Shown in pieces: positions 49,735-59,829 of a stretch of DNA of 64,000 nucleotides. Position numbers and translations under genes: made by a program. The stretch comes from Apostichopus japonicus (lineage: Eukaryota > Echinodermata > Holothuroidea > Aspidochirotida > Stichopodidae): NCBI RefSeq assembly GCF_037975245.1, contig NC_092577.1, positions 8,343,013 to 8,407,012 of the forward strand. The letters are read 5' to 3'. Below the pieces are notes generated by a model. That model was not told the DNA's origin. It saw only the letters and a program-made list of their open reading frames with translations, and ran no database searches. Within the stretch, counting starts at the first letter, position 1, and each line of letters begins with the position of its first letter.

Positions 49735-49844
49735 AGGAACATGAACTTATAGCATGCTCCTCGTGGTGAAACATAATTGCACCTATTAGGTGAATTGAGT
49801 GTACTGTTAATAGTAGGAGAGACTAGTGTAGGTTGTTATGACCA

Positions 49845-49895
49845 ACTAGACCGGTTTCTGCTCTCAAATTTTATAGGAGGAGCTTCATCAGTAGT
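49845..49895 (-). ncRNA. hammerhead-ribozyme-like motif in the Penelope-like remnant
   Basis: Read on the minus strand: stem I strand ACTA (49895-49892), core CTGATGA (49891-49885), stem II GCTC/GAGC (49883-49880 and 49863-49860) with a 16-nt loop, then GAA and stem III ACC/GGT (49855-49850), cleavage-site base C (49849), and TAGT (49848-49845) pairing with ACTA. All core residues are intact. The weak points are an A-A pair at the base of stem II and a stem III with no loop, the latter typical of the minimal hammerheads reported in Penelope-like elements. Confidence 0.6.
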
Positions 49896-49975
49896 AGCCT
49901 TTGAATATTTTATATTCGGCCTGGGCGTCTCGTTCTCAAAATGCATCTATTTTCTGTGCACGAGTTTTTATGGAC

Positions 49976-50182
49976 TCATAGTGCAGCTATAAGAGCATCT
50001 AAAAGAGCTTCGTGTGAACCTTGAGAGTCAGCTGATTCTTCGTTGGTATGAAACCTTGAGTTAACAAGTAAATCTTTGAGATTTTGGGTCTTTTTGTAGG
50101 CTAGAATCGGTTCTTTTGGAAACAGTTTGGATAATTCCGCGTGCAGGGGCACACCCCCCAATAATTTGGTCGCTGTCGGCAA
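49976..50182 (-). pseudogene. Penelope-like RT C-terminal fragment
   Basis: A minus-strand frame of 68 codons. The segment ELSKLFPKEPILAY followed by KKTQNLKDLLVNSRF matches the conserved 'P-x-x-A-Y-K/R-x-x-x-N-L-x-D-L-L-V' block at the end of the Penelope-like reverse-transcriptase thumb, before the endonuclease linker. Downstream the frame ends without the GIY-YIG domain. It lies 660 bp after the palm fragment, in the same orientation, so it is the same copy with the middle deleted or scrambled. It cannot encode an active enzyme. Confidence 0.75.
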
Positions 50183-50845
50183 ATTTTGGGTCTGTCGGCA
50201 AAAGGAGAAAAGGTGAAGAGAGCGGAAGGGGAAGAAAGAAGGAAAGCTGAATAGAGAAAAGGAGAACGGGAGCTTCTTTATCGGTTATTTCGATTTTCCA
50301 GTTCTTCATCAGATAAAATCATTCACCAATCCAATCACCCGACGCCTGCAAGTTAAAAACCTCTCGGCAAATAACTGATAATGTCACGGCCGTCAGTATA
50401 GCTACTGTAGCCAGGCTCAGCTAGACGAGTGCCAGAATCGCCGGCAACTCAGTGAAAGAAATGGAATTAAAGGCTTCCGTATAGGCCGCAGCCCATGAGT
50501 CGTGCTATCGTGTGACAACGTGGTGTTATTTATCCTCTGTTCAGAATGAGGTCATCGCAGATGTCATTCGTTCTCCGTGGAAAACTTAAGGACACGGCTC
50601 ACGAATTGTACACAATTTTTTAACGTTTCTCGCTTGTATATCAATGAATGTTGTTATTTCTCATTACCGGAAAGTTTTCTGAACATTTTCATCACGAAGT
50701 TTCACTATTTCAACGATCGGTGAAAGAGAAAACACAGTTCGAATTGGTCTAAATTAATTCTTCTTCTGCCGACTGCCATAAAAATAATATCGAAATGGAA
50801 ATTCTACGGTGCCAAATTTGACTTAAAATATGCACCAGATTGCAT

Positions 50846-51184
50846 CTAAGGATGTTTCAAAACTAAAAAATTTCGAAACAGTTTCTTGTTAGAAATAAGT
50901 TCAATTAGTTTGGGCATGGATATGGAAGATATTTTATTATTCCATATTCGCTTTTTTTCCGCCTTTTCATAGACTTCTTGACATATATCTAATGCCTCCT
51001 CTTGGGGAGTATTGGTATACATGGCGACGACATCGAGTGTAGCAAGTACTACTGCTTTTGGTAACGGGGTGGCTTCCACAATTTTCAGAACATGATTTGT
51101 GTCTTCCACATAGGTGCTTTGTTTTAATACAATAGGAAGCAAGAAATAGTCCACAAATTCCGATATTTTTTCGGTCGGTGATCC
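50846..51184 (-). pseudogene. Penelope-like reverse transcriptase N-terminal/palm fragment
   Basis: The frame opens just after a TAA at the inner edge of the right arm. GSPTEKISEFVDYFLLPIV and then SYVEDTN-like and VLATLDVVAMYTNTPQEEAL match the fingers and first palm motif of Penelope-like RTs (usual form L-x-T-L-D-V-x-x-L-Y-T-N-I-P). The first catalytic Asp lies in TLDVVAMYTN. The frame ends at 50846, before the YxDD-type box, so the fragment is dead. RT converts the element RNA to DNA; here only evolutionary identity can be claimed. Confidence 0.85.
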
Positions 51185-51191
51185 TTATTAT

Positions 51192-51274
51192 CGGGCCCTC
51201 CCTTAAAAATACTTCAGGTTCTTGGCGACTACGTTGCGTTAGATAGTGTAAAACCGCCTACACCCCCTTCCATT
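51192..51274. repeat. right inverted arm of the Penelope-like remnant
   Basis: Inverted copy of 49652-49734. It abuts the 5' edge of the RT fragment, so the N-terminal coding part of the element was lost at this junction. Confidence 0.92.
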
Positions 51275-53169
51275 AAAAAGTATATCATAATTATCTCATT
51301 GAATATATCTTGTTTTATGTTTTTTCTTGGGGTGAATCTGGTGTCATAATTTTCGCGCAAAGGAAAAAACGAATGGACGCAATAATAGTGTATCCATTGT
51401 ACATGCACTGTTGAGCGTTGTTAAATATGTGTCTATCGAGAAAAAATATGTGCACAAAAAAGCGTGTCTGCAACGTTTCTGGTTTTTCTAGTTTTTGGCG
51501 AAATGTTTCACCATTTTGCATCTAAGCACTCACAATTAACCAAAAAATTTCCAATGGGGGAGGGGGACAACCCCTCCCCCTAGACCCCTCCCCAGGATGC
51601 AGATCACTAAAGTGCTACCATCGGGATGTCGGCCCCCCCTTTCTCAAAATCCTGGATCCGCCCCTGGATACCTACTCAGTTCTAAAATGCAGGAACAACA
51701 TTTATAATGTGAAGTAAAATTGAAAGGTTACATAAGTGAATTGCAAAAAATGGCTCAAACAGCTCAAACTTAGAACAATATTACTTGTTACCTTAAAGTC
51801 TCATGACGTGTTTGCCAAATTTAATCTTCAACTTTTCCAGCTAACTGCACTGAAAGCTCAGTGAAAATGTTACCCTTCTATGCTGTTTCCATATCAATAT
51901 TCATTATTTTTATTTGTTTATATGTCGATAAACAACAGATTTCTTAACAAGTCCATACAGTAGATTCTACAAAATTCAATCAAAATGTGCAAACCCGGCC
52001 GACAGATCATGCGCCAATCAAATCTCTCTGTTTTGTTAACAACGGTTATGCCTAGGTCTACTTTCACTTTCGTGGCTCTCCTGTGGTAGATTCGTTCTTT
52101 TGAATAGTATCTTTCTGTCGGTCTTACTGATGTAGCTTGCAAAATTGTATCATTTCATTCCATTGCAATGAATAAACAGGTATTTTCAAGAATTTCCTCC
52201 GTTAATTGGGTAAAAATAGTGGACGATAAGAGTATAAGTAAAGTAGGTTACATTTGTGTAATGAACGTGCTGATATGGGCGGTTGCAGTGATTTTACAGT
52301 AAATCGTTCGCGCCATACGGGCAACAGAAAATAAATTTCTTTTGTTTGATTGCGAAAGTTTTTCTCCATTAAACCCCCCTGGTGAGAGTGCATTTAGAAG
52401 TTAAGAAACATTGAATCTGCTTCGGAACTTTGTTTTATGAATTTCATCAGCAAACACATATTGAGACTTTAAGTTCTTTAAATGTGAATTGCAGACTACC
52501 CCTAAACTGCACAAGGTGCTTCAGGGGGTGAAATTTGTTTTAATAATGTTTTCGGGCTAGTTGGAGATTTTATCTACCGAAAGAGGCCATTTCCATGTTG
52601 TGGTGGTGGCAGGCACCATATTTGTAACCTCTCCTGGGTACAGTACATCATCTTATTTTACAACAACCCAGTCATCTACCTTAATATGAGAGGTCAGAAC
52701 TGGAACATAAGTAACTGACATTAGTGGATCTCTTTCAGTATTTATGTGGTTTTCCACATACACATCTTGCCACCTTCTGCCTTTACCACATGGATTTATA
52801 TCCATGGATTAAACTTTTTTAATCCAAATTCCCAAAAGTGACTAAAATGTTACCAAAAAGCTTAAAATTATAACCAAAAATGTAGAAATGCAAATACATT
52901 AGAAGTAGTCTGTTTTAACTAGTCTAGAGAAACTTGTTTACTCCTAATTAAGAAATTATTTAGCTACTGTAGCACTCAAAATGAGATATTTCGCAAAACT
53001 AGTCTGTAGGACTTTTTATGTACAAGTGAACACTTAGATTCTATTTTTATGTGGAATAGACCCCTCCCCTACCCCCAATCTCAATATAATGAACTTGTAA
53101 AGATATCCTTAGCCTGTGTTACCTTGTATCTTTGGAAACTGTGAGAGGAAACTGAGCAGTTTCACACGT

Positions 53170-53402
53170 GTGACTTACGTGACAATTTTTTGTGACTTAC
53201 GTGACGTCGCTAATTTGCATACGAATACCGGTATTAAACGAATATCAATTAAATATTACCTTGAAGTTATTTCTCAATGTGTCCTTTTCAGATGTAATAG
53301 GCAACTTAACAGATTTTTCTCAATACTTCACAGGATTTATTGATTTCTTTCAAAAAGTTGAAATTCTTCATTTCTCTGCGTGACTTGCGTGACTTCCGTG
53401 AC
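53170..53402. repeat. cluster of GTGACTTACGTGAC motifs
   Basis: GTGACTTACGTGAC at 53170 and 53192, and GTGACTTGCGTGACTTCCGT (continuing GAC) at 53380. Right-hand counterpart of the cluster at 49056-49266; probable subterminal transposase sites. Confidence 0.7.
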
Positions 53403-53484
53403 ACAAGTTGAGGGCGCTATAATTCGCAATGGGAAAGCATTAACGTTTTGCAGTGGTGACAGAATTTATTGTAGGTATTCAAAG

Positions 53485-54149
53485 TTCAGGAACAGGGGCG
53501 GCGGAACCGGGGGGGGCACAGGGGGCACGTGCCCCCCCACTTTTCCTCAGGTTAAAAATGTGCCCTTTTTCTACGTAAAAATTGAGGTGTCCCAAAGTTA
53601 GCAATTAGAGGCCAGGGAACCAGAATGAACACTCGGGAGGGCCGTTTCCGGGCATCTGAGGGGTTCGTAAAACCAAAAAATTTCTAGTACGCACCGTGCC
53701 AACCGATGGTGGCGCTCCGCTCAGATAGTCGTGCATACAACTTTCCAAATCCTGGCTACGCCCTGACTTTTAATGAATTTCTGTCGGTCAAACTCAGAGC
53801 TATTTCGAATGGCAAAAATTTGTTAAGATATTAACAAGAAATAAACCTAATTCGGAAGATTCCTACATTGGCAACTAGCGTGATTTCACCTCATTTTGTC
53901 TCAAAAGAAAACTTGTTCCTTGTTTCCCAATTTGTTCATTGGATATTGCAGTGCTATATGCATATTTTCCTTGAGGGGGGGGGGCGGGGGCTTGATGTGT
54001 ATACGCAAATAAGATTATACAATAAGAGTTATAAAGGGTACTTAATATAAGGCTGCATCAGTCCAATCGAATTTCTGTAAAGTGCCCTTTGATGTCGGTG
54101 CCCCCCCCCCCCCCAGATTAAAAGTGCTTCCGCCGCCCTTGTTCAGGAA
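53485..54149. mobile_element. 649-bp non-autonomous hAT element with 8-bp target duplication
   Basis: The element spans 53493-54141. The ends CAGGGGCGGCGGAA and TTCCGCCGCCCTTG are inverted with one mismatch. TTCAGGAA flanks both sides (53485-53492 and 54142-54149). Poly-G and poly-C tracts lie just inside the ends. It contains a reverse-complement GCGCCACC module and the end of another element (CCTGGCTACGCCCTG at 53750). No transposase frame. Confidence 0.93.
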
Positions 54150-54269
54150 TGATAGGCATATGACTTTACTCTAGACTTGCACTGAACTGGAGATTGAAAA
54201 CAAGTGTACAGTAAAATGTCTCTGATTTGTGAATTGCGTGACGTGGAATGGCCCTGTACAGTATACACA

Positions 54270-54760
54270 CTGTACACGTATGTAGCCTACTGGTTAAACA
54301 TTCCTTTTAGATAATTAAAAGTCTTTTAATTTAGTGAATTAGCAATTAAAGCATACACTACATTGCAAATATTTAAAAAGACATTGAAATATGCACAGTA
54401 TGCACTATGCAGTGTGCACTATACAGTATATGTGTGTACATGTTCAGTACAATGTTATTTTACACCAATCACCATTAAATACACACTGTCCAAAATCATG
54501 TACAGTAAACACTGTACATGTATGTACTGGTTAAACAGTCCTTTTAAATTATTGACAGTCTTTTAATTTATTGAAATAGCAAAAGCATTCACTACATAGC
54601 AAATATTTAAAATGACATTGAAATATGCACAGTATTGAATGGAATGACCAGTACATATACATGTACAGTGTGTACTGTACATGATTGTGGACAGTGTGTA
54701 TTTATTTAGTGCTTGGTGTAAAATAACACTGTACTGAACATATACGTTAGCTCTACAGAA
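54270..54760. repeat. compound direct and inverted repeat
   Basis: CTGGTTAAACA, TCTTTTAATTT, GCAAATATTTAAAA and GACATTGAAATATGCACAGT occur twice in direct order about 235 bp apart (54290-54410, 54525-54645). In addition 54431-54507 and 54672-54747 are inverted copies (ATTTTACACC and GGTGTAAAAT, ACACTGTCC and GGACAGTGT). Many TGTACAGT motifs. Non-coding. Confidence 0.8.
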
Positions 54761-55150
54761 ACATGCTTGCGAGGGCAAACAGTGGTAACATTGTATCTTT
54801 ATTCAAGGAGGCCATGTTAAACAACATTAGAAACTATTGAAATGTTATTAATTAAAGGTGTTCTGTCTAAAACTCTGACTCCCTCCAACACCCCCCCCCC
54901 CCAACACCCTCCCCATAGTGCACTATGCAGATTTGTATACAGTATGTGACTTACTTTTACTGCATAGAGACTGCATAAACATGCATTCAAGGTATACTTA
55001 ATTATTTGGTATGGTTATCTTCTGCTTCAAATTGTCTGTATGCATGTAACCCACCCACTTCCACCCACATCCTCTACCCAACATATCAGAATATAAAATG
55101 AATGTGAACAGTGCGTACAGTGTGCACTATATATGTATATATATATATAT

Positions 55151-55285
55151 ATGCAAATGAGAAAAGCTTCATCCAATGAAATTTCAGCAGCACTGTGGAC
55201 TTGGACTGTTGTTATGTCATGTGTGTATGGCATGACAACAGTGTTATATGCAAATGAGGAAAGCTTCATCCAATGAAATTGCAGC
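55151..55285. repeat. direct repeat of ATGCAAATGAGRAAAGCTTC
   Basis: ATGCAAATGAGRAAAGCTTC followed by ATCCAATGAAATT and GCAGCA occurs at 55151 and 55248, 97 bp apart. Confidence 0.8.
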
Positions 55286-55304
55286 ATCCATGAAAATGCA
55301 GAAT

Positions 55305-56313
55305 GTCACACACATGACCCAATAATGTCACACACGTGACCCAAAAAATCATGGCAGTAAAACTGATTTAAAGTAATTCCTATGGAATATCAAATCAGTG
55401 CTGTTCTGTGGTCATTACTAGAGTCAACATTTGCACTGCAAAATTGCATACTATGGAATGAAAATTCAGAATGTCATACACGTGACCCAACAATGTCACA
55501 TACGTGACCAAATTTTTTTTTAGCTTATGTAGTATTATGCTAATTTTTAGAAGTGAAATATTTAGGTGAAATGTCTTGTTAGAATGGAAACACATTAAGG
55601 TAGTAACATGAGAAATTAGGTTTATCCAGCCCTGTTAGAAACTGAGGAATTTGCCAATGTTTTTTTGTCCAAAAAAGCCAGTTTCATTTCACGTCACACA
55701 CGTAAAAGACCTTTATATAACCTCTCCCAGCACATGAATGTTCTGATTTTGGCTAAGCTATATGGTTTTGTAAAAGAGTCCCCCTAGTGCATACTTCAGG
55801 CATGAGACTCTTCCGCGGAAACGCGGATTTCCGATTTTTTTTTTTTTTCATTTTCGTTTTTTATTATTTTTATTTATTTTTTATTTAATTTTTTATTTAA
55901 TTTAATTTATTTATTTATTTTTTTTTTGCCGAACATGCTGGACTGTGAAGGGAAGGAACACCGAATTTGACCAGTAATGGAATCAAGTAGCACAAAGCAA
56001 GCAAAAAAGCATTTTTTTGGTTCAAAAAAGCTAATGGATAAATTATACAAGCAGAAATTCCACACTTTTTTGGCGAGTTACGTGATGTGATAGATTCCAT
56101 CTAGAGTCCACCATTTTGCATCTAAGCCCACACCCCCTCCCCTTAAACCCCTCCCCCGGGACAGCGATTGATAAATTTCAGATTTTTTTCCCCGGCTCAG
56201 TCTCATCCCTGATACTTAAGTACAGTACTACAATCAACCAAACTTTATTTACCTAAAAGTAGTTACTTAGTGGTAAAGTGCAGATCTCGCCATTTTTCGT
56301 CACACACGTGACC
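55305..56313. repeat. series of GTCACACACGTGACC motifs
   Basis: GTCACACACRTGACCC at 55305 and 55327, GTCATACACGTGACCC at 55473, GTCACATACGTGACCA at 55495, a partial at 55693, and GTCACACACGTGACC at 56299, the last followed by GAATGGCCC (56316-56324), a short match to the TIR at 54.25 kb. Probable subterminal motifs of a second, related element end. CACGTG is also an E-box core, so regulatory activity is possible. Confidence 0.65.
55791..56217. mobile_element. 415-bp TIR element, copy 2, with 6-bp target duplication
   Basis: The element spans 55797-56211. CAGGCATGAGACTCTTCCGC and its inverted end (GGCTCAGTCTCATCCCTG) are imperfect TIRs. ATACTT lies on both sides (55791-55796 and 56212-56217). 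Very similar to 44560-44973 apart from the T-rich centre. Non-coding. Confidence 0.85.
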
Positions 56314-56520
56314 GAGAATGGCCCTTTTACTAATTTTACTTTGTAATTTATTTTGAAACTACATTAGCATACCGTATGTTTATATTAGCTGTGTTATTTC
56401 TATGTGTTTGACAATGTTACATGACCGAATTCTGCTACTAGCAGACTTAGTTATGACAATTTAAATGAATAATAACATTATAACTGATGACCAAATGCAT
56501 TTTGTTTTTCTCATCATCAG

Positions 56521-56626
56521 GTAAACTTCAATTATTCAGTCCTGAGATCAGCCTTTTTAGGGATTTACCAGTTTCATATCCGTAGTACAGCTCTTGGAAG
56601 AAATGTGTACAGTTTACATGAGCAGG
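56521..56626 (+). other. exon-like module 1 of copy B
   Basis: Counterpart of 46162-46261, with acceptor TCATCATCAG and donor GTAATG conserved. A 6-bp insertion and substitutions introduce stops in the phases that are open in copy A. Confidence 0.35.
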
Positions 56627-57850
56627 GTAATGATTGTATGGTCCACCACCTGATTCTTACCCACACACCCAATCCTCTGCCATGCGAATGCAAGTGTTTA
56701 GGTGGATATTCTTACTCCATAATGTGTCAGATGATCCCTTAAGGGACATTTGCCCACCAGAAAGTCCTTCATCCAGCACTCCCTACCCCCCAAACCCCCT
56801 TCAATGTAAATCACTGCTAAACAAGACATAACATATTAACAATCTAAGTTTAGATACCTCTAAAGGTTGTGTCTTAGACTGACGGATTCTGTGAGACCTC
56901 TTTGGTTCAGTGTTTCTCTAATGGTAGCATCATCTCTACAAAGTGTACCATAACTGCAGGTTTCAAGAGGAGTAAATTCTGATGTGATTTCTATATTATA
57001 GCCATGGTCATCTCCAATCTTTGAAATCTGACCAATGTTAATGGTCATTAGACATCTATTGTTTCATTATGAAACAGTTCATTCCCATTTGAGCATCTAA
57101 TGCTAATGAAGGCTTTCTGTTGTCACTGTCCCTATGTTTGAGTGGATATTACGTAATTTTTGACAAGGTCCACCCATCCCATCATCTTAAATAGTTGTCA
57201 TGGACAACGATAGGTATTGATTATTGCACTATGACGAGCAGCAGTTTATGACGAGTTCTTGTAGGATTCAGCATGTTATGTCATCTGACATCCTTAATGC
57301 ATTTTGTATTCTTTTTATGTTCTTAAAGCTATTGTGCAACTCAGTAATTCAGAAATTTTGTTATACAGTAAGTGTGTAAGGGGGGGGGGGGGGGTGTCAG
57401 GTTGCTGTCTTTTGACAAAGGTTGAAATGAAGTTACTGGGACGGTTGTGGAAGCAAAGACAACAACAGTTATGTATTAAAACAGCCTCAGCTTGACACTG
57501 GATTAAAAAAGATTGACAAAGGATTAAAAACATTTTACCAAATTTCACCTTTTTTCTTTGTTTATGGGTAAATTTTCAAAAACTGTTAAACTTGAAAATA
57601 CAACAAAAGTACCTTTCAATGAAATGAAATGAATTTGCAGTCTATTGAGTTGTTTCAGTGACACAATGTCATTTTAACATTAGCTTGTTAATCTGTGAGC
57701 AAAGAAAAACTGTAGAGTAAATATTAAAAAAGACATAATCTATAACAACGGATTTTATTGTTTACATTAAAACATATCTTGTTCTGATATTCTCAATATA
57801 GAATTAGTGACAACTGATTCTTATTGCTTTTGTCCTTACCTCCTCATTAG

Positions 57851-57942
57851 GTAAATATGCATTAATCAGTCTTGAGACGATCTTTGGGGGTCATATGATG
57901 CGGATCTTGCACAGAATGGTTAACAATATGCTGATAGTAATG
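57851..57942 (+). other. exon-like module 2 of copy B
   Basis: Counterpart of 47572-47666, with acceptor CTCCTCATTAG and donor GTAAGTG. Unlike copy A, the phase reading KYALISLETIFGGHMMRIL stays open to the donor. No domain is recognised. Confidence 0.35.
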
Positions 57943-59710
57943 GTAAGTGCATAATAAGTGTATAGCAAGACTGTTAAGCTGGGTTGTAGTTATAATTTAG
58001 ATTTGAGTCTGGGTAGAACGTGACTTTGTTACTGCCTAATCCTGGGGAAAAGTAATTGTTTTGAATCTTGCTTGATCAGCAAGTTCCCTAAGGGCCAGAG
58101 GGGAAGATAAAGGCCTCAATATAACATACATACACCATATATTAAGCACTGAATGCCATACATTGTATTGCTTACCAATGTGTAAAAGTACACAAAAAGG
58201 TGTATATGTTAATGAGCTGGGTCCTATTTATAAATAGGCAGCAAATAGGCAGAAATATGTATACCAGGCTTTCAAACAATCAATTTAGTTCTTAAGTTCA
58301 TGTCCCCTTACTATTAAATAGAGTCACTTCAAACAAAACAAGACCCATACCCACACTAAGTTAGAACACTTCTAAAGTCTGGTTTATATTATGAGGAGGA
58401 CTATCCTTATTGTTATATCTCAGTTACAAACTAAAGAATGAATTGTCACAAGATGTTAAACTTGACCAAACCTATAGTAAGGCTTCCATTGGTTCATTAG
58501 TTACGTTAGATATACCTTCTAACTTGAGTTATCATCAACTTCAATATCCCAAGACTAAAGTAAGCTATTTGAATAGGGTTAGTTTTCTTGGAGGTAGCCT
58601 GTAAGCTCCTCCCAGTAGTAGGAGTACCTACGTGAGATTATTTCCTTTTGATATCAAGCCAAGATTTGCCAAGGCTAAGACATTTATAAAAAAGTTAATA
58701 TGTGACATACTTCTCCATCATTCTATATTAATGGAGACATGTATTAAGTGAGTTTGTTACTATATATAATGTAAGAGTGAACAACACCCTGCACAACTAC
58801 TGTACCTCAGCAAGTAAATCAGTGATGTTGTTGCTATGATCACACTGTCTGAAGCCTATGTGCTTTTATGCTTCCAAAACCCAAGAAAATTGATGTCAAA
58901 TTTAAATCTGAAGATAATCTAGTCTTTATGCCATTTGCCAATGAGCTATATACTAAGGGATTGCAAGTGGAAGTCTTTGGTTGGTTTACTGTAATGTGTG
59001 CATATGTTGCTGTCAGTCAGTAATGCAAGACATGCATGTAGTTTATGGATCCTATGCATTTCCTCAGAGTAAAAACCAAAGTAATTCAGAATTCTATTCT
59101 TAGCCATTGTTCAATAGTGTTGAAGGATTCTCGTAATGTGTTCTGTCTGAGATGTACATTATTTGCACTTCAGTTATAGTACTGTTCATTTAAAGAGATA
59201 TTTGCAGCAAAGTCATGCACATATGCTTTCTACATTGATTTCCTGTTGCAATACTATGGAAGATTTGGTAGAAAAATCCCAGCAATCGTCAAAAGTTGTT
59301 TTATATTGGGGGGGTGGGGAGCTTCAAAACTCAGGAGGTAACATGGAGTTGATCAGTTAGCACTACAAGTGTTGTTAATAACTAAATGTTTTGATTACCT
59401 CAGATGCTAAATATATTCCTTAGGAGCAGCTTTAAAATAAAGGCAGAGGTCCTTTGAATACTGATATTAGTCCTGTGCTGTTAGCTATGTCAGTCCAACA
59501 AACCCAAATATAAAAACCGAAATAGGAAACAATATATATGCTGCCCTTAGAATAAAGCTATGTAAAATATTCATGTATACTTATTAATAAGACACAAGGA
59601 AAGACATTGATGTCTGTTACACAAATGATCACAGACCTGATGAATTTTCTCCTTAATAAATCGAGTGAATGGAAAGTTGAGTTATTTTGTATTTTCTCTC
59701 TAACATCCAG

Positions 59711-59821
59711 GTGATACAGTTATCAACATTTCTTTGGTACATTTCTTCCAAGAAAGTGAAAGAAAAAGTCAAGTGGGAACACATCACTGATGTCATAACT
59801 TCCTCTGTGGATGTGAGTCTG
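59711..59821 (+). CDS. exon candidate of a plus-strand gene
   Basis: TTTTCTCTCTAACATCCAG precedes 111 nt followed by GTGAGT. Phase 0 has no stop: VIQLSTFLWYISSKKVKE, then KVKWEHITDVITSSVD and VSL. An alternative GTGAGT 9 nt earlier (donor at 59813) would give a 102-nt exon, also in phase, so two isoforms differing by three codons are possible. The charged/hydrophobic pattern is protein-like, but I recognise no family. It follows the duplicated block B directly and may be the next exon of the same gene. Confidence 0.45.
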
Positions 59822-59829
59822 GTGAGTCT

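Larger units (their letters stand above)
49632..51296 (-). mobile_element. Penelope-like retroelement remnant with inverted terminal arms
   Basis: The 19-bp direct repeat AAGTATATCATAATTATCT lies at 49632-49650 and 51278-51296. Inside it are inverted arms of 83 bp (49652-49734 and 51192-51274), nearly identical. Between the arms, on the minus strand, come reverse-transcriptase palm and thumb fragments, then a hammerhead-like motif, in the order expected for a Penelope-like element. Terminal repeats in inverted orientation and variable target duplications are known for this class. The middle of the RT and the GIY-YIG endonuclease are missing. Confidence 0.82.
49347..51671. mobile_element. 2.3-kb TIR element with 5-bp target duplication, carrying a retroelement
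   Basis: The element spans 49352-51666. CAGGGGCGGATCCAGG opens it, and a matching inverted CCGCCCCTG end closes it with 13 bp perfect at the terminus and more internally (GGCCGAC on both sides). GATAC flanks each end. Inside, a Penelope-like retroelement inserted with its own target duplication. Without that insert the element would be about 0.67 kb and non-autonomous. Confidence 0.8.
48696..54254. mobile_element. 5.6-kb TIR element with GTGACTTACGTGAC motifs, host of nested insertions
   Basis: GGGCCATTCCAC (48696-48707) and GTGGAATGGCCC (54243-54254) are perfect inverted ends. Motifs of the GTGACTTACGTGAC type lie at 49056, 49215 (inverted pair), 49253, 53170, 53192 and 53380, near both ends as expected for transposase-binding subterminal repeats. 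Removing the inserts at 49352-51666 and 53493-54141 leaves about 2.6 kb without a recognised transposase. No target duplication was found. The superfamily is unknown. Confidence 0.55.
56342..59545. repeat. duplicated block, copy B
   Basis: Collinear with 45989-48695. It carries about 440 bp of extra sequence near 58.11-58.64 kb that is absent from copy A. A G run at 57380 is present in both copies with different length. Confidence 0.9.

Noticed and set aside
48696-56324. A single 7.6-kb transposon spanning the whole spacer between blocks A and B
   Set aside because: The two right ends carry different subterminal motifs, and the sequence after each right end does not continue block A, so one simple insertion is not supported.
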